A stretch of 64,000 nt of DNA, taken from Verrucomicrobiota bacterium. GTDB lineage: Bacteria > Verrucomicrobiota > Verrucomicrobiia > Limisphaerales > J093. The translations under genes and the position numbers were made by a program. How positions within the stretch are numbered: the stretch's first letter is position 1; every line of letters starts with the position of its first letter. Of the stretch, positions 47,042 through 55,349 are shown in pieces. The notes beneath the pieces were generated by a model that made no database searches, had not been told where the DNA came from, and saw only the letters and a program-made list of their open reading frames with translations. Where the stretch lies: contig JAKQDD010000134.1 of NCBI GenBank assembly GCA_029556615.1, positions 1 through 64,000 of the forward strand, given 5' to 3'.

Positions 47042-47574
47042 TGGAACTCGGTCGGCAGATTTTCATCGACGGCGGTGAAGTCCTCCGGTGGCGTCGGTTC
47101 GGGTGGGTCGGCCAGCAAGCCCGCCAGCGCGTTCGCATCGAACCCGGCCAGGTCGAGGTCGAAGTCCGCCGCCTTCAATTCGCCCAGGACTTCCTTCAAC
47201 GCGGCGCTGTCCGCTTCGGCTAGCTCCGCCAGCCGGTTGTCGGCGATCAGGTGCGCCCACTCATCGGCGTCGGTGGCGAAGTCCTGGAAGTCCACAGGCA
47301 CTTGGGTCAGTCCGAGGACCTTCGCCGCTTCATAGCGCCCGTGGCCCGACACAATGAAGCCCGACCGCTTCGACACCACAATGGGCGAGCGCCACCCTTG
47401 GTGGGCGATCACCTTCGCGAGCAAGGCCACCTGCGCCTGCGGGTGTTGGTTCGGGTTGCGGGGGTTCGGGACCAGCTTTTCGAGCGGGACCAGTTCATCG
47501 AAGGCGCAATTCACCGCCGGCCCCGAGGCGTCTGGCGGAACTTCTGCGCGTTTTTTGGGTTTTCGTTCGTTCAT
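46999..47574 (-). CDS. ParB-like nuclease-domain protein with C-terminal CxxC knuckle
   Basis: LVPLEKLVPNPRNPNQHPQAQVALLAKVIAHQGWRSPIVVSKRSGFIVSGHGRYEAAKVLGLTQVPV; ends CPKCAYRWSGKPS. Confidence 0.85.
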   Translation of the reverse strand: MNERKPKKRAEVPPDASGPAVNCAFDELVPLEKLVPNPRNPNQHPQAQVALLAKVIAHQGWRSPIVVSKRSGFIVSGHGRYEAAKVLGLTQVPVDFQDFATDADEWAHLIADNRLAELAEADSAALKEVLGELKAADFDLDLAGFDANALAGLLADPPEPTPPEDFTAVDENLPTEFQCPKCAYRWSGKPS

Positions 47575-47692
47575 GTGCGTTGTCGGCGCTGGCGCCATAC
47601 CTGCTGGCCACCGGGGGTAGGCAAAAGATTCCTTTCCCAACCCCTCTGCGGGGGCGGCGGTTCGGCCAGCGCTGTTCTCTGGGCGGTCTCGA

Positions 47693-48289
47693 TCATTCTC
47701 TGCCGGTTCTCGTGCGTTGCGACGGCGCGACAGTGGCGACACCGCCACCGGGTTGCCGCGGCGTGCTCTCGCACTGCGAGGCACCTGCCGTTCTGCCCCG
47801 GTTCGGGCCGGCCTGCTGCCGTTCACCCGAAGCGGGAACGTTACGCTTCAACTTGGATTTGGCCTTCCTGCCGCGAAGGACGGGCGTGCGATGGCGCAGC
47901 CAATTCCAGGCATGGCGCTGGCCCCGGTTGCGCCAGCGCAGCAGGCGGCTGTAGTAGCCGGTGTAGTTGGCCAGCGCGGCGATCCGCACGCCGCAGCGGC
48001 GAGCGAGCCTGCGGATGGACGGGTTGCCCTCGAAGTAGGCGGGACTCAGGACCCAGGCCAACGCGATCAGGCGCAAGCCGAGGGATTCGGGCTGGATGCG
48101 GCGACTGGACAATGGCAGGAGCATCTGGAGCAGGCGGATTACAGTCTGGGATAGCCGCTGGTCATTGTCCCCGCTGCTCGCGTCCTCATTCAGCCGCTGG
48201 TAGAGCGCCTGCCAGTCGAAGCCCTGGTCGGGGGCGTCGAGCGGGTCGCGGTTGTCCGCCATGAAATCCTCATCGAACTCTTCCTTCAC
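47693..48289 (-). CDS. Phage hypothetical protein
   Basis: 198 aa ORF overlapping the upstream gene; contains a boundary-motif copy. Confidence 0.45.
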   Translation of the reverse strand: MKEEFDEDFMADNRDPLDAPDQGFDWQALYQRLNEDASSGDNDQRLSQTVIRLLQMLLPLSSRRIQPESLGLRLIALAWVLSPAYFEGNPSIRRLARRCGVRIAALANYTGYYSRLLRWRNRGQRHAWNWLRHRTPVLRGRKAKSKLKRNVPASGERQQAGPNRGRTAGASQCESTPRQPGGGVATVAPSQRTRTGRE

Positions 48290-48675
48290 GTCGCATCCTC
48301 CTTGGGTTGGAAGTCCACCCGCGTCAGAACTTGGACGCGGGGTTGCCAGATCAGTTGCTTGCCACCGCGCTGCGCCTTCACCTTTCGCCAGGCCCAGAGT
48401 TCAAGCGCGGTGCCCGGCGTGCTCAGCCAGTCCAGGCATTCTTGCGCCCGCTCTTCGGTCAGTTTGCGGAAGTGGCCGGCGAAGTCCTGCCCGGTGCACT
48501 GGACGCCCACGACGCCGCGCTGCGGATCGAGGGCGAGCACGTCGATGATGCCGAACAAGTCTTGCCGGATGCCGTGCGGACCACCGTACGGGTTCCACTT
48601 CTCGACGATGGCGCAGACCAGGCCCTGTTCGCGTAACGCCCGAAGCGTCCGTTGGGTAGGTGAAAGGCCCTTCAT
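48286..48675 (-). CDS. Candidate small PD-(D/E)XK/VRR-like nuclease
   Basis: GIRQDLFGIIDVLALDPQRGVVGVQCTGQDFAGHFRKL resembles D...(D/E/Q)xK-type cores. Confidence 0.5.
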   Translation of the reverse strand: MKGLSPTQRTLRALREQGLVCAIVEKWNPYGGPHGIRQDLFGIIDVLALDPQRGVVGVQCTGQDFAGHFRKLTEERAQECLDWLSTPGTALELWAWRKVKAQRGGKQLIWQPRVQVLTRVDFQPKEDAT

Positions 48676-48695
48676 TGCACGCCTCCCTCGGCATT

Positions 48696-48740
48696 GGGCA
48701 GAAATACCCGCGCCCCCTTTAGGGGGCGGGTTTTCTGCCC
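48696..48740. other. Long near-perfect hairpin in phage intergenic region
   Basis: GGGCAGAAATACCCGCGCCCCCTTTAGGGGGCGGGTTTTCTGCCC. Confidence 0.8.
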
Positions 48741-48814
48741 ATCAAATTCCTGACTGCCCATAGCGGGCATGGGGACAAGAGTTAAACGTCTGCCGTTCTG
48801 TGTGTTACGCATGG

Positions 48815-50065
48815 TCAATTATCCTCCGAAAGGGTTTCTGCCCAGTTGCCCGTCCAGTCATGAGTGGGCAAATGATTGTTGCCCATAGCCTTTCCCTTCT
48901 CGGTCAGGACGTAGAGCTTCTGCTTCCCCTTGATGGTGAACCTGATCCAACCGTTGCTGAGGGCGTTCTCGATCAGAGTGCGAACCGTCCCGTCCGAGCA
49001 GCCCAACACCTGACTGCCCATCGCCCGGTAGGTCCTCTGGCTCTGTCCTTCATTGGCGGCGATGCAGTGGAGAATCTCGACGGGATGAGTTTTTCGCCTA
49101 CGCCCCGGCCCACTGTCCGCGAGCAGTTCCTCGACTTCCGCTGGATCGGCCTTCCGCCAGCAGATGACGCCGACATCCCGGTGATGGGCGATGAATTGGG
49201 TGACGGTCGGCTGCTTGTCGTCATCCTCCCACCGCAACCGTTTTCCACGCTTCGGCGCACGCAGCTCGAACACAGAGTCTGAACCAATGGACCGGAGCGC
49301 GAGCGCCGCCCGCGCCGGATTGATCCATTCCGCTGACCCCGCGCCGAGGTAGGCGTAGTCCCCGGCTTCCCAGTTGTCCTTTTCCTTCCCGCGAAGCGGC
49401 TTGTTGGTGTGGTGCGCCAGGATCATCCCGACCTGGTGCCGGTGCAGGAGCGGATTCAAGAGTTCGCGCATGAACCGGCTTACATCCTTCTGGCTATTGC
49501 TGTCCCCGCCCAGGTAGGCGAAGGCCGGGTCCACCATCACCAGGTCGAAGGGACCGTGTTCGGTCAGGAGCGCGTCGAGGGTCAGGGCGAACTTGTCGCT
49601 GCTCCGGTCGTTGACCGTGCAGACCATGATCCGGCTCGACGCCTGCGCCTTCTCCGCGGGTGTCAGTTCGCAGCCGGCCAGGACGCCATCGCGCATCTCG
49701 GCCAGGTCCCCTTCGTCATTCTCCGCTTGGATCAGCAGGATGCGCATCCCGCGCTCGCGGTAGGCCGTCCCCGGCGTGATGCCGAAGAGGGCCTTACCCA
49801 GGGCGAAGTGAATGGCCAGTTGCATCAGCAGGGATGACTTGCCCACCCCAGTCGGTCCAAGCAGCAGGCAGACACCGCCCCGGTAGAGGAAGCGGTGCAT
49901 GATCAGTTCACTCGGATCATTCTCCGCCGGGGGCGTGCGCAGGTCATCGAGCACCCGCACCACGGGCAGGGCCTCGATCTTGACCACTTCCTTCTCGACG
50001 TTCTCCGCGTCGGTAGCGGGCAGGAAGCCGGACAGTAGATGGTTCAGCGGGGAGGCTTCAGACAT
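48815..50065 (-). CDS. RepA/RecA-like AAA ATPase (phage replicative helicase-like)
   Basis: GGVCLLLGPTGVGKSSLLMQLAIHFALG Walker A; FDLVMVDPAFAYLGGDSNSQKDVSRFM Walker B; GMILAHHTNKP. Confidence 0.85.
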   Translation of the reverse strand: MSEASPLNHLLSGFLPATDAENVEKEVVKIEALPVVRVLDDLRTPPAENDPSELIMHRFLYRGGVCLLLGPTGVGKSSLLMQLAIHFALGKALFGITPGTAYRERGMRILLIQAENDEGDLAEMRDGVLAGCELTPAEKAQASSRIMVCTVNDRSSDKFALTLDALLTEHGPFDLVMVDPAFAYLGGDSNSQKDVSRFMRELLNPLLHRHQVGMILAHHTNKPLRGKEKDNWEAGDYAYLGAGSAEWINPARAALALRSIGSDSVFELRAPKRGKRLRWEDDDKQPTVTQFIAHHRDVGVICWRKADPAEVEELLADSGPGRRRKTHPVEILHCIAANEGQSQRTYRAMGSQVLGCSDGTVRTLIENALSNGWIRFTIKGKQKLYVLTEKGKAMGNNHLPTHDWTGNWAETLSEDN

Positions 50066-50948
50066 AGGCGGCCTCTGGGTTGAAGTAGAGGACATGCTGG
50101 CGCGCCGCAGGAACGCCTTCGACCACGCGCAGGCCACCGGGCATCCGCAGCCAGCCGCAGATGTCCCAGCGCGTCGGGTCTGCGCCCAGCAGACAGGCGA
50201 CGCAGAAAAACCGGACTTGGTCGCGGGCGTTGTGGCGGTCCACGCGGAACCACCCGTGCAGGCTCTTGCCGCCGGAATCGACCACCAGGACCAGCGGGAT
50301 GAACGTCGCCAACTGGGTGATGAGCCGAGCCTGCTGCGCCTTGGTCAGGTTCGGATCGTCGAACTCGGCAACCAGGTGCCGGCGCAGGCCGGTGTTGTTC
50401 TGGCAGCGGGGCGAGGGCTTGCCCCGGTAGTTCAGCGCGGAGCGTTCCCGCATCGGATTGACCACGATGAACTGAAGCCAGTCCGCGTCGGCGAGGGTTT
50501 CCTCGAGGGGCCGGACCATTGCCCGCTCGGTGTTACGGCCCGAACAGATCAGTTCACCGGGACGGAAGAGGCGTGGCAGGACATCGCTCGCAGCCAAGCC
50601 CGCATCGCGTTCGACATCGAAGGCGGGCGCCACGTCGGCGAGGACCTTGGCAATGAGCGCCGGGTTGGGTTCCGGCCAATCGACCGGATGCCGACCGAAG
50701 TTGACCTGCGCCGCCGGGCGACCCGCATAGGCGAGCTCGACAGCCCCTTCGATCTCGGCGTCAGGCACGGGGCGATGGACCACGAAGTCATCGCAGCACC
50801 GGCGCAGGAAAGCGAAGGACTGCTCGGCGCTGAGTAAGTGACGCAGGCCGCTGGCAACCTGGGCCAGCCAACGATGAGTTCCGCCGGGACCGGGCATAGC
50901 CCGCAGGCGTTCGGCGGTTCGATGGGAAAAGGGGTAGAGCAGAGCCAT
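50058..50948 (-). CDS. Archaeo-eukaryotic primase-like protein
   Basis: VLVVDSGGKSLHGWFRVD motif seen in phage AEP-like primases; adjacent to RepA-like ATPase. Confidence 0.65.
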   Translation of the reverse strand: MALLYPFSHRTAERLRAMPGPGGTHRWLAQVASGLRHLLSAEQSFAFLRRCCDDFVVHRPVPDAEIEGAVELAYAGRPAAQVNFGRHPVDWPEPNPALIAKVLADVAPAFDVERDAGLAASDVLPRLFRPGELICSGRNTERAMVRPLEETLADADWLQFIVVNPMRERSALNYRGKPSPRCQNNTGLRRHLVAEFDDPNLTKAQQARLITQLATFIPLVLVVDSGGKSLHGWFRVDRHNARDQVRFFCVACLLGADPTRWDICGWLRMPGGLRVVEGVPAARQHVLYFNPEAAYV

Positions 50949-50954
50949 AGGGGG

Positions 50955-52787
50955 TCACTTCGCGTAGAAGGGCATCAACTTGCCCTCGACCTTCAGCGGA
51001 AGGTGAGGTGCCCAGAGGACGGGCGTTTCCATGATGGCGATGATCTGGGCGAGGTCCTGGTCGGCGCTCGCTTCGGGCAACTCGAACACGAGTTCATCGT
51101 GGACGCTCAGGACGGGCACGAAGCCCGCCTGGGCGCACCTGAGCCACGCCGACGCCAAAACATCCCGTGCTGTCGCCTGCGTCCAGTTCTCGGCGATCAG
51201 CCCTCCGTACACGTGCATGCGTTCGCCGGCCACCGTGGCGGTGGTGTCATCCTTCGAGACCACCACGTCGCGGTAAAACAGGAACCGCTTCAGCGCCGGG
51301 TTGTGTTGCATACAGGGGAGCGGCAGAGCGTAGCGGCGGCCGTCGCACACCGCGCAGGCGTCTTGCAGTCGGTTCCAAAGGTCCACGACCAGCGGGTTGG
51401 ATCGGCGGAAGTCCTCGACGATGCCCTTGGATTCATCTTCACCCAGTTCGAGGCCGGCCATCACGCGGGCTACGTCGATGAACTTGCGCCAGCCGCAGCC
51501 GAAACCCAGGCCCAGGACGCGAGCCTTGGCCAGTTGCCGCAGGTTTGACCCTGTCCGGTCACACCACGCTTTGAGTGATTCCGATTCTGCGTAGCCCATC
51601 GTGCGCCGGGCGTGAATTTCATAGGCGTCGGCGTTCGGGTTGTCGCGGAACAGGGCGAGGGCCTCGGTGTCACCGGCCAGGTAGAGCAGCACCCGGTTCT
51701 CGATCTGGCTATAATCGGCGACGGCGAGAACGTGCCCAGGCGGGGCGATGATGGCGCGGCGCAGGTCCACTCCCTCGGCGGTCTTCCGGTTCAAGTTCTG
51801 GAGGTTCAGCCCGCCACCACCCGACCACCGGCCCGTGCTGGCTCCGAAATACTTCAGTTCATACGCCATCCGCCCCGTGGGCATCCGGCGGGCTTCCATC
51901 GACTCCAGTACCTTCGCCGTGCGGTTGGCGGACCGGACCCGCTGCATGTGCCGGACCCAGGTAGCGGCGTCCGAGTCGAGGTGCTTCTTGAGCCACCTCG
52001 CGAAGCCGGGGTCGGCGTTCGACGTGGAAGGCGGCGCGGGCACGCCGATCCGTTCGCAGGCCGCCTCGAACTGCTTGACCGAGGTGGCCGGCTTCCAGGG
52101 CAAGGCGTCGGCGATGCTGCCGGCCAGGTCTTCCAGTTCGAGTCGCTTGGCACGGACATACTCCCAGTCAACGGCGAGGCCGTGCCGACCCATTTCGGAG
52201 GTCAGATCGAAGAGGCGGCGCTCGTGCGCTGGCCAATGCCGCTCCAGGTGATTCCATAGGGCCAGGCTCGCCAATGCGTCTCGACCGGCATAGCGGCTGA
52301 TCTCGACGGCAAGGAAGCAGTCTTCAGTAGGATGCCGACCCTTGGCCCGGTCGCGGGGGCCTTTGTCGAGTGTCTCGCCGAACACCGCCTTGACCGCGCC
52401 CGCCAAGTCTCGCGGCATTTGCAGATAAGCGCACAGGGCCGCACTACAGACCCAGGTCGCCGCCGTCGCCGACGCGGCAGGGATCGTGCCCAGTTCCTGG
52501 AGCCGCTCGAACACGGCGCGGTCGAAGTCTCGATGGTGGCTGACCCACGTCCGCCCCGCGATGGTCGCCCATGGGAACTTCGACGGCGCGCAGACGCAGG
52601 TCCGCTCGCCGTCAGTCACGGCCGCCAGGTACGCCTGAAAGCGAGGGTCGTGGCAGTAGGCCCACAGGCCGAGTTCGGCGACCGAGTAGGTAGCGGTATA
52701 AAACGTCTCGAAATCGACCGCGACCGTGCCGCCGCACTCCGCCTGCGCCCACGCTTCCGGCGTGATCATGTTCGGCTCGGGAATCAT
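50955..52787 (-). CDS. Family A DNA polymerase (phage PolA)
   Basis: VDFETFYTATYSVAELG exo motif; LNLQNLNRKTAEGVDLRRAIIAPPGHVLAVADYSQIENRVLLYLAGD motif A; LSVHDELVFELPE motif C. Confidence 0.95.
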   Translation of the reverse strand: MIPEPNMITPEAWAQAECGGTVAVDFETFYTATYSVAELGLWAYCHDPRFQAYLAAVTDGERTCVCAPSKFPWATIAGRTWVSHHRDFDRAVFERLQELGTIPAASATAATWVCSAALCAYLQMPRDLAGAVKAVFGETLDKGPRDRAKGRHPTEDCFLAVEISRYAGRDALASLALWNHLERHWPAHERRLFDLTSEMGRHGLAVDWEYVRAKRLELEDLAGSIADALPWKPATSVKQFEAACERIGVPAPPSTSNADPGFARWLKKHLDSDAATWVRHMQRVRSANRTAKVLESMEARRMPTGRMAYELKYFGASTGRWSGGGGLNLQNLNRKTAEGVDLRRAIIAPPGHVLAVADYSQIENRVLLYLAGDTEALALFRDNPNADAYEIHARRTMGYAESESLKAWCDRTGSNLRQLAKARVLGLGFGCGWRKFIDVARVMAGLELGEDESKGIVEDFRRSNPLVVDLWNRLQDACAVCDGRRYALPLPCMQHNPALKRFLFYRDVVVSKDDTTATVAGERMHVYGGLIAENWTQATARDVLASAWLRCAQAGFVPVLSVHDELVFELPEASADQDLAQIIAIMETPVLWAPHLPLKVEGKLMPFYAK

Positions 52788-53587
52788 GCCGGCGTTTGCT
52801 GTCGGGGGTCATAACCTTTGATGTAGCGCCAGAGCGCGGCGACCATGCGGAACGCCTGCCAGTCACGCGGAACGTCGGGATGCTTGACCACCACGACGCG
52901 GCCCGGTTCGGTGGTCGAGATGAAGATGTTGGCGGCGAGCAACCGGCCTACGCTCTCCTCGCCCCAGTACGTGGCGCCGTAAGCCGCGAGCTGCATCGCC
53001 TGGTTGTCATAGGCCACGACCTCCTCACCCGGCCTGGTCTTGCGCGTCTTGTAATCGAGGATGCCGATGCCGGTGCGGCCGTAGCGGAAGAGCACGTCGG
53101 CGGTGCCCGCGAAGCCGTGCTGCTTGTTCACCAGCTTGACTTCGCGGTCGATGATTTCGATGCCGACTTCCTGCCGCCACTTCAGCACCGGCTCGACGTA
53201 AGGCCGCAGGTCATCGGCGTATGGTTCGCCCGCCATCGCCAGTTCGAGCGCACCATGAATCATGGTGCCGAGGTCGGCGGCTTCCTCGACCTGCTCGAAG
53301 GCCGCGTTCCGCACGCGGTTGCACCAGTACTCTTCGGACTCGTCTGAGGTTTTGGGCGTGCGCAGCGACGCAATCGCGACTTGGTCGAGCTTCCACTTCT
53401 CCAGACCCGGCCTGGCGAGGACGCCGAGGATGCTCGTCACGCTGGGGTAGAGTCCCAGGCGCTTGGCGTCCTTTACCGTGGTTGGACGTTCGCCGCGACC
53501 GTCAGCGGTCGGCAACTTGTGAACGGGAGTCCCGTCGAGCCGATACCAGTGACCCGACGGGACCTTCGATTTGGAGAGAACGGCCAT
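52784..53587 (-). CDS. PD-(D/E)XK exonuclease (Cas4/RecB-like)
   Basis: GTMIHGALE...GFAGTADVLFRYGRTGIGILDYKTRK. Confidence 0.88.
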   Translation of the reverse strand: MAVLSKSKVPSGHWYRLDGTPVHKLPTADGRGERPTTVKDAKRLGLYPSVTSILGVLARPGLEKWKLDQVAIASLRTPKTSDESEEYWCNRVRNAAFEQVEEAADLGTMIHGALELAMAGEPYADDLRPYVEPVLKWRQEVGIEIIDREVKLVNKQHGFAGTADVLFRYGRTGIGILDYKTRKTRPGEEVVAYDNQAMQLAAYGATYWGEESVGRLLAANIFISTTEPGRVVVVKHPDVPRDWQAFRMVAALWRYIKGYDPRQQTPA

Positions 53588-53589
53588 AC

Positions 53590-54159
53590 TCAGAACGGGA
53601 TGTCGTCATCCGGGGCCGTGACGTTGGGAGCCGCCGGGGGCGGCGTTGGAACCTGCGCGGGTGCTGGCCCAGGCTGAGGGCGAGGTTGCGGGGCTGCGGG
53701 TGCCGGGGCCGGCTGCGGCGCGGTTTGACCGAAGCCCGCCGGGACGGGCGATAGGGCGGCGATGGCCGCGAACACCCCGCTGCCGTCGCGGCGTTGGATG
53801 TGTTCGACCGTCAACAGGCACTTCGCCCCTTTAAGCGAGCAGTAGTCCCACCCATAGGTGGGCGCGCGACCCAGCAGGCTCTTGAGGAAGCCGAATAGGG
53901 CCGACTTCTCATTGCCCGAGATTTTCATCTGCTTGCTGGCGACGCGATGTGGGTTGCCCTGCGCGTCGCGAAGGCCGAAGAGGAAGCAGGTCAAATCGAC
54001 CTTCTCCATCTCGGTTGATTGGAACTTCTGGCGTGTGACGCCGAACTCGTCATGGATGTCAATGACGGTCGCGATGAACGTCCCCGCGGGAGCGAGGGCG
54101 TCGCCGATCAACGCGGCGAACGGGTTATTGTGGCTGCTGGGTTGAGCGAGGATTGCCAT
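53590..54159 (-). CDS. SSB-like phage DNA-binding protein with DDDIPF tip
   Basis: Pro/Ala-rich linker ending APDDDIPF, the SSB C-terminal interaction motif. Confidence 0.65.
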   Translation of the reverse strand: MAILAQPSSHNNPFAALIGDALAPAGTFIATVIDIHDEFGVTRQKFQSTEMEKVDLTCFLFGLRDAQGNPHRVASKQMKISGNEKSALFGFLKSLLGRAPTYGWDYCSLKGAKCLLTVEHIQRRDGSGVFAAIAALSPVPAGFGQTAPQPAPAPAAPQPRPQPGPAPAQVPTPPPAAPNVTAPDDDIPF

Positions 54160-54189
54160 AGTGGTCTTGTTCCTTTCGGGTTGAGGGTT

Positions 54190-54423
54190 TCAGTTGCGGG
54201 TCTGCCGCTCGATGGCGGCGAACATGACCCAGTTCACGGAGGTCGCGCACATGACAGCCATGACGGCGACTGCTTTGGGATTCGGTCCCGCCGTTGCCGC
54301 CACCAGCCAGGCGATGCCGCCCAGTAGCGCCACGTAGGTCAGGAAGCCCCAGACTGCGAGTGCGAGGTTTCGGTAGGATTTGAACCAGTCGATTCTGCGA
54401 TGTTGCTCTTGCGTGTCATTCAT
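54190..54423 (-). CDS. Small phage membrane protein
   Basis: Two hydrophobic segments. Confidence 0.45.
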   Translation of the reverse strand: MNDTQEQHRRIDWFKSYRNLALAVWGFLTYVALLGGIAWLVAATAGPNPKAVAVMAVMCATSVNWVMFAAIERQTRN

Positions 54424-54806
54424 ACTGCGTTTGCTTGTTTGCTACCGGCCGGGTTGAGTTGGCGTCGGACTGGCCGGGAAAGACCGTCGCCAAATTGGAA
54501 TCGTGCGAGGGCGCGGGCATCGCGGCCTTCGGCTCGAAGGGCTGCTTGCCGACGCTGAAAGGCATCGCTTCGGAAGTACGCCTCGACTTCGGTGAGGCGG
54601 TAGCGGCGGTAGCCGCCCAGGTCGTGACCCGGAACGCGCCAGCGGCGCAGCGTCCCCCGGCACACGCCCAAGCGCCGGGCTAACTCGGAGAGGGTGAGGT
54701 AGGCTTCGGGCTTGGGCAGTTGTCCCTGCAACAACCGCAGCGCCTCTTCCCGTCGTTCGGGCGGAGCCGCCATGGCGGCGGCGATGAGATCTTCGAGGCC
54801 GGTCAC
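54420..54806 (-). CDS. MerR/excisionase-type HTH protein
   Basis: AYLTLSELARRLGVCRGTLRRWRVPGHDLGGYRRYRLTEVEAYF. Confidence 0.8.
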   Translation of the reverse strand: MTGLEDLIAAAMAAPPERREEALRLLQGQLPKPEAYLTLSELARRLGVCRGTLRRWRVPGHDLGGYRRYRLTEVEAYFRSDAFQRRQAALRAEGRDARALARFQFGDGLSRPVRRQLNPAGSKQANAV

Positions 54807-54994
54807 GGTGCGTCCTCCCCGAATCGGAAGCCATACTCCCGCCACAGGTCCGAGACCGCTTCGGCGTTGCCTTCGCTCGCAAGAGCGCGAAGCTGCCGGA
54901 AACGGGGATCGGTAGCGCGTCGCTCGACTTGCTTTGCAGTCTCAGGGAGAACTTGATGGGTCTTCGGTGGACGTTTCCTGTTGTCTGTGGCCAT
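54803..54994 (-). CDS. Small phage protein
   Basis: 63 aa, overlapping. Confidence 0.4.
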   Translation of the reverse strand: MATDNRKRPPKTHQVLPETAKQVERRATDPRFRQLRALASEGNAEAVSDLWREYGFRFGEDAP

Positions 54995-55003
54995 GAGTCC
55001 TCC

Positions 55004-55198
55004 TCAGCAATCGAACAGCTCAAACGCTGGCTTATGCAGGACCTCAGCGATCCGTTGTTTCCGGTCTGCATCCGGGCGAACGCGCCCGGTCTCGATTCTC
55101 GAAATCTCGATTTCCCTGGTGCCGACCTTCTCGGCCAGTTGCAGTTGTGTGAGCCCCTTCAGGACCCGCGCCGCCTTCAATCGTGTGTTCGCCGCCAT
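55004..55198 (-). CDS. XRE-family HTH regulator (phage repressor candidate)
   Basis: LKAARVLKGLTQLQLAEKVGTREIEISRIETGRVRPDADRKQRIAEVL. Confidence 0.85.
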   Translation of the reverse strand: MAANTRLKAARVLKGLTQLQLAEKVGTREIEISRIETGRVRPDADRKQRIAEVLHKPAFELFDC

Positions 55199-55217
55199 AG
55201 CTGTCTTTTTCTTTTCT

Positions 55218-55236
55218 GTGGCGAACCGTTCGCCAC
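55218..55236. promoter_or_regulatory. Palindromic operator candidate 1
   Basis: GTGGCGAAC-C-GTTCGCCAC perfect 9 bp arms, 20 bp upstream of XRE start. Confidence 0.6.
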
Positions 55237-55262
55237 TTTTACCCCTATGGCGTGACTTTCCC

Positions 55263-55278
55263 TGTCCCTGACGGGACA
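55263..55278. promoter_or_regulatory. Palindromic operator candidate 2
   Basis: TGTCCC-TGAC-GGGACA. Confidence 0.5.
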
Positions 55279-55290
55279 AATCGTGTCTCA

Positions 55291-55331
55291 GAAAAAAAGA
55301 AACCCCGCAGAGGGGATTCCCCTGCGGGGTT
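55291..55331 (-). terminator. Rho-independent terminator of the restriction operon
   Basis: Minus strand AACCCCGCAGGGGAATCCCCTCTGCGGGGTTTCTTTTTTTC. Confidence 0.85.
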
Positions 55332-55349
55332 GGAAAGGTTGAAAGGCGG

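Larger units (their letters stand above)
21340..55290 (-). mobile_element. Siphovirus-type prophage (boundaries approximate; no integrase seen in window)
   Basis: Contiguous minus-strand tail, head, packaging, methylation, replication and repressor genes. Confidence 0.88.
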
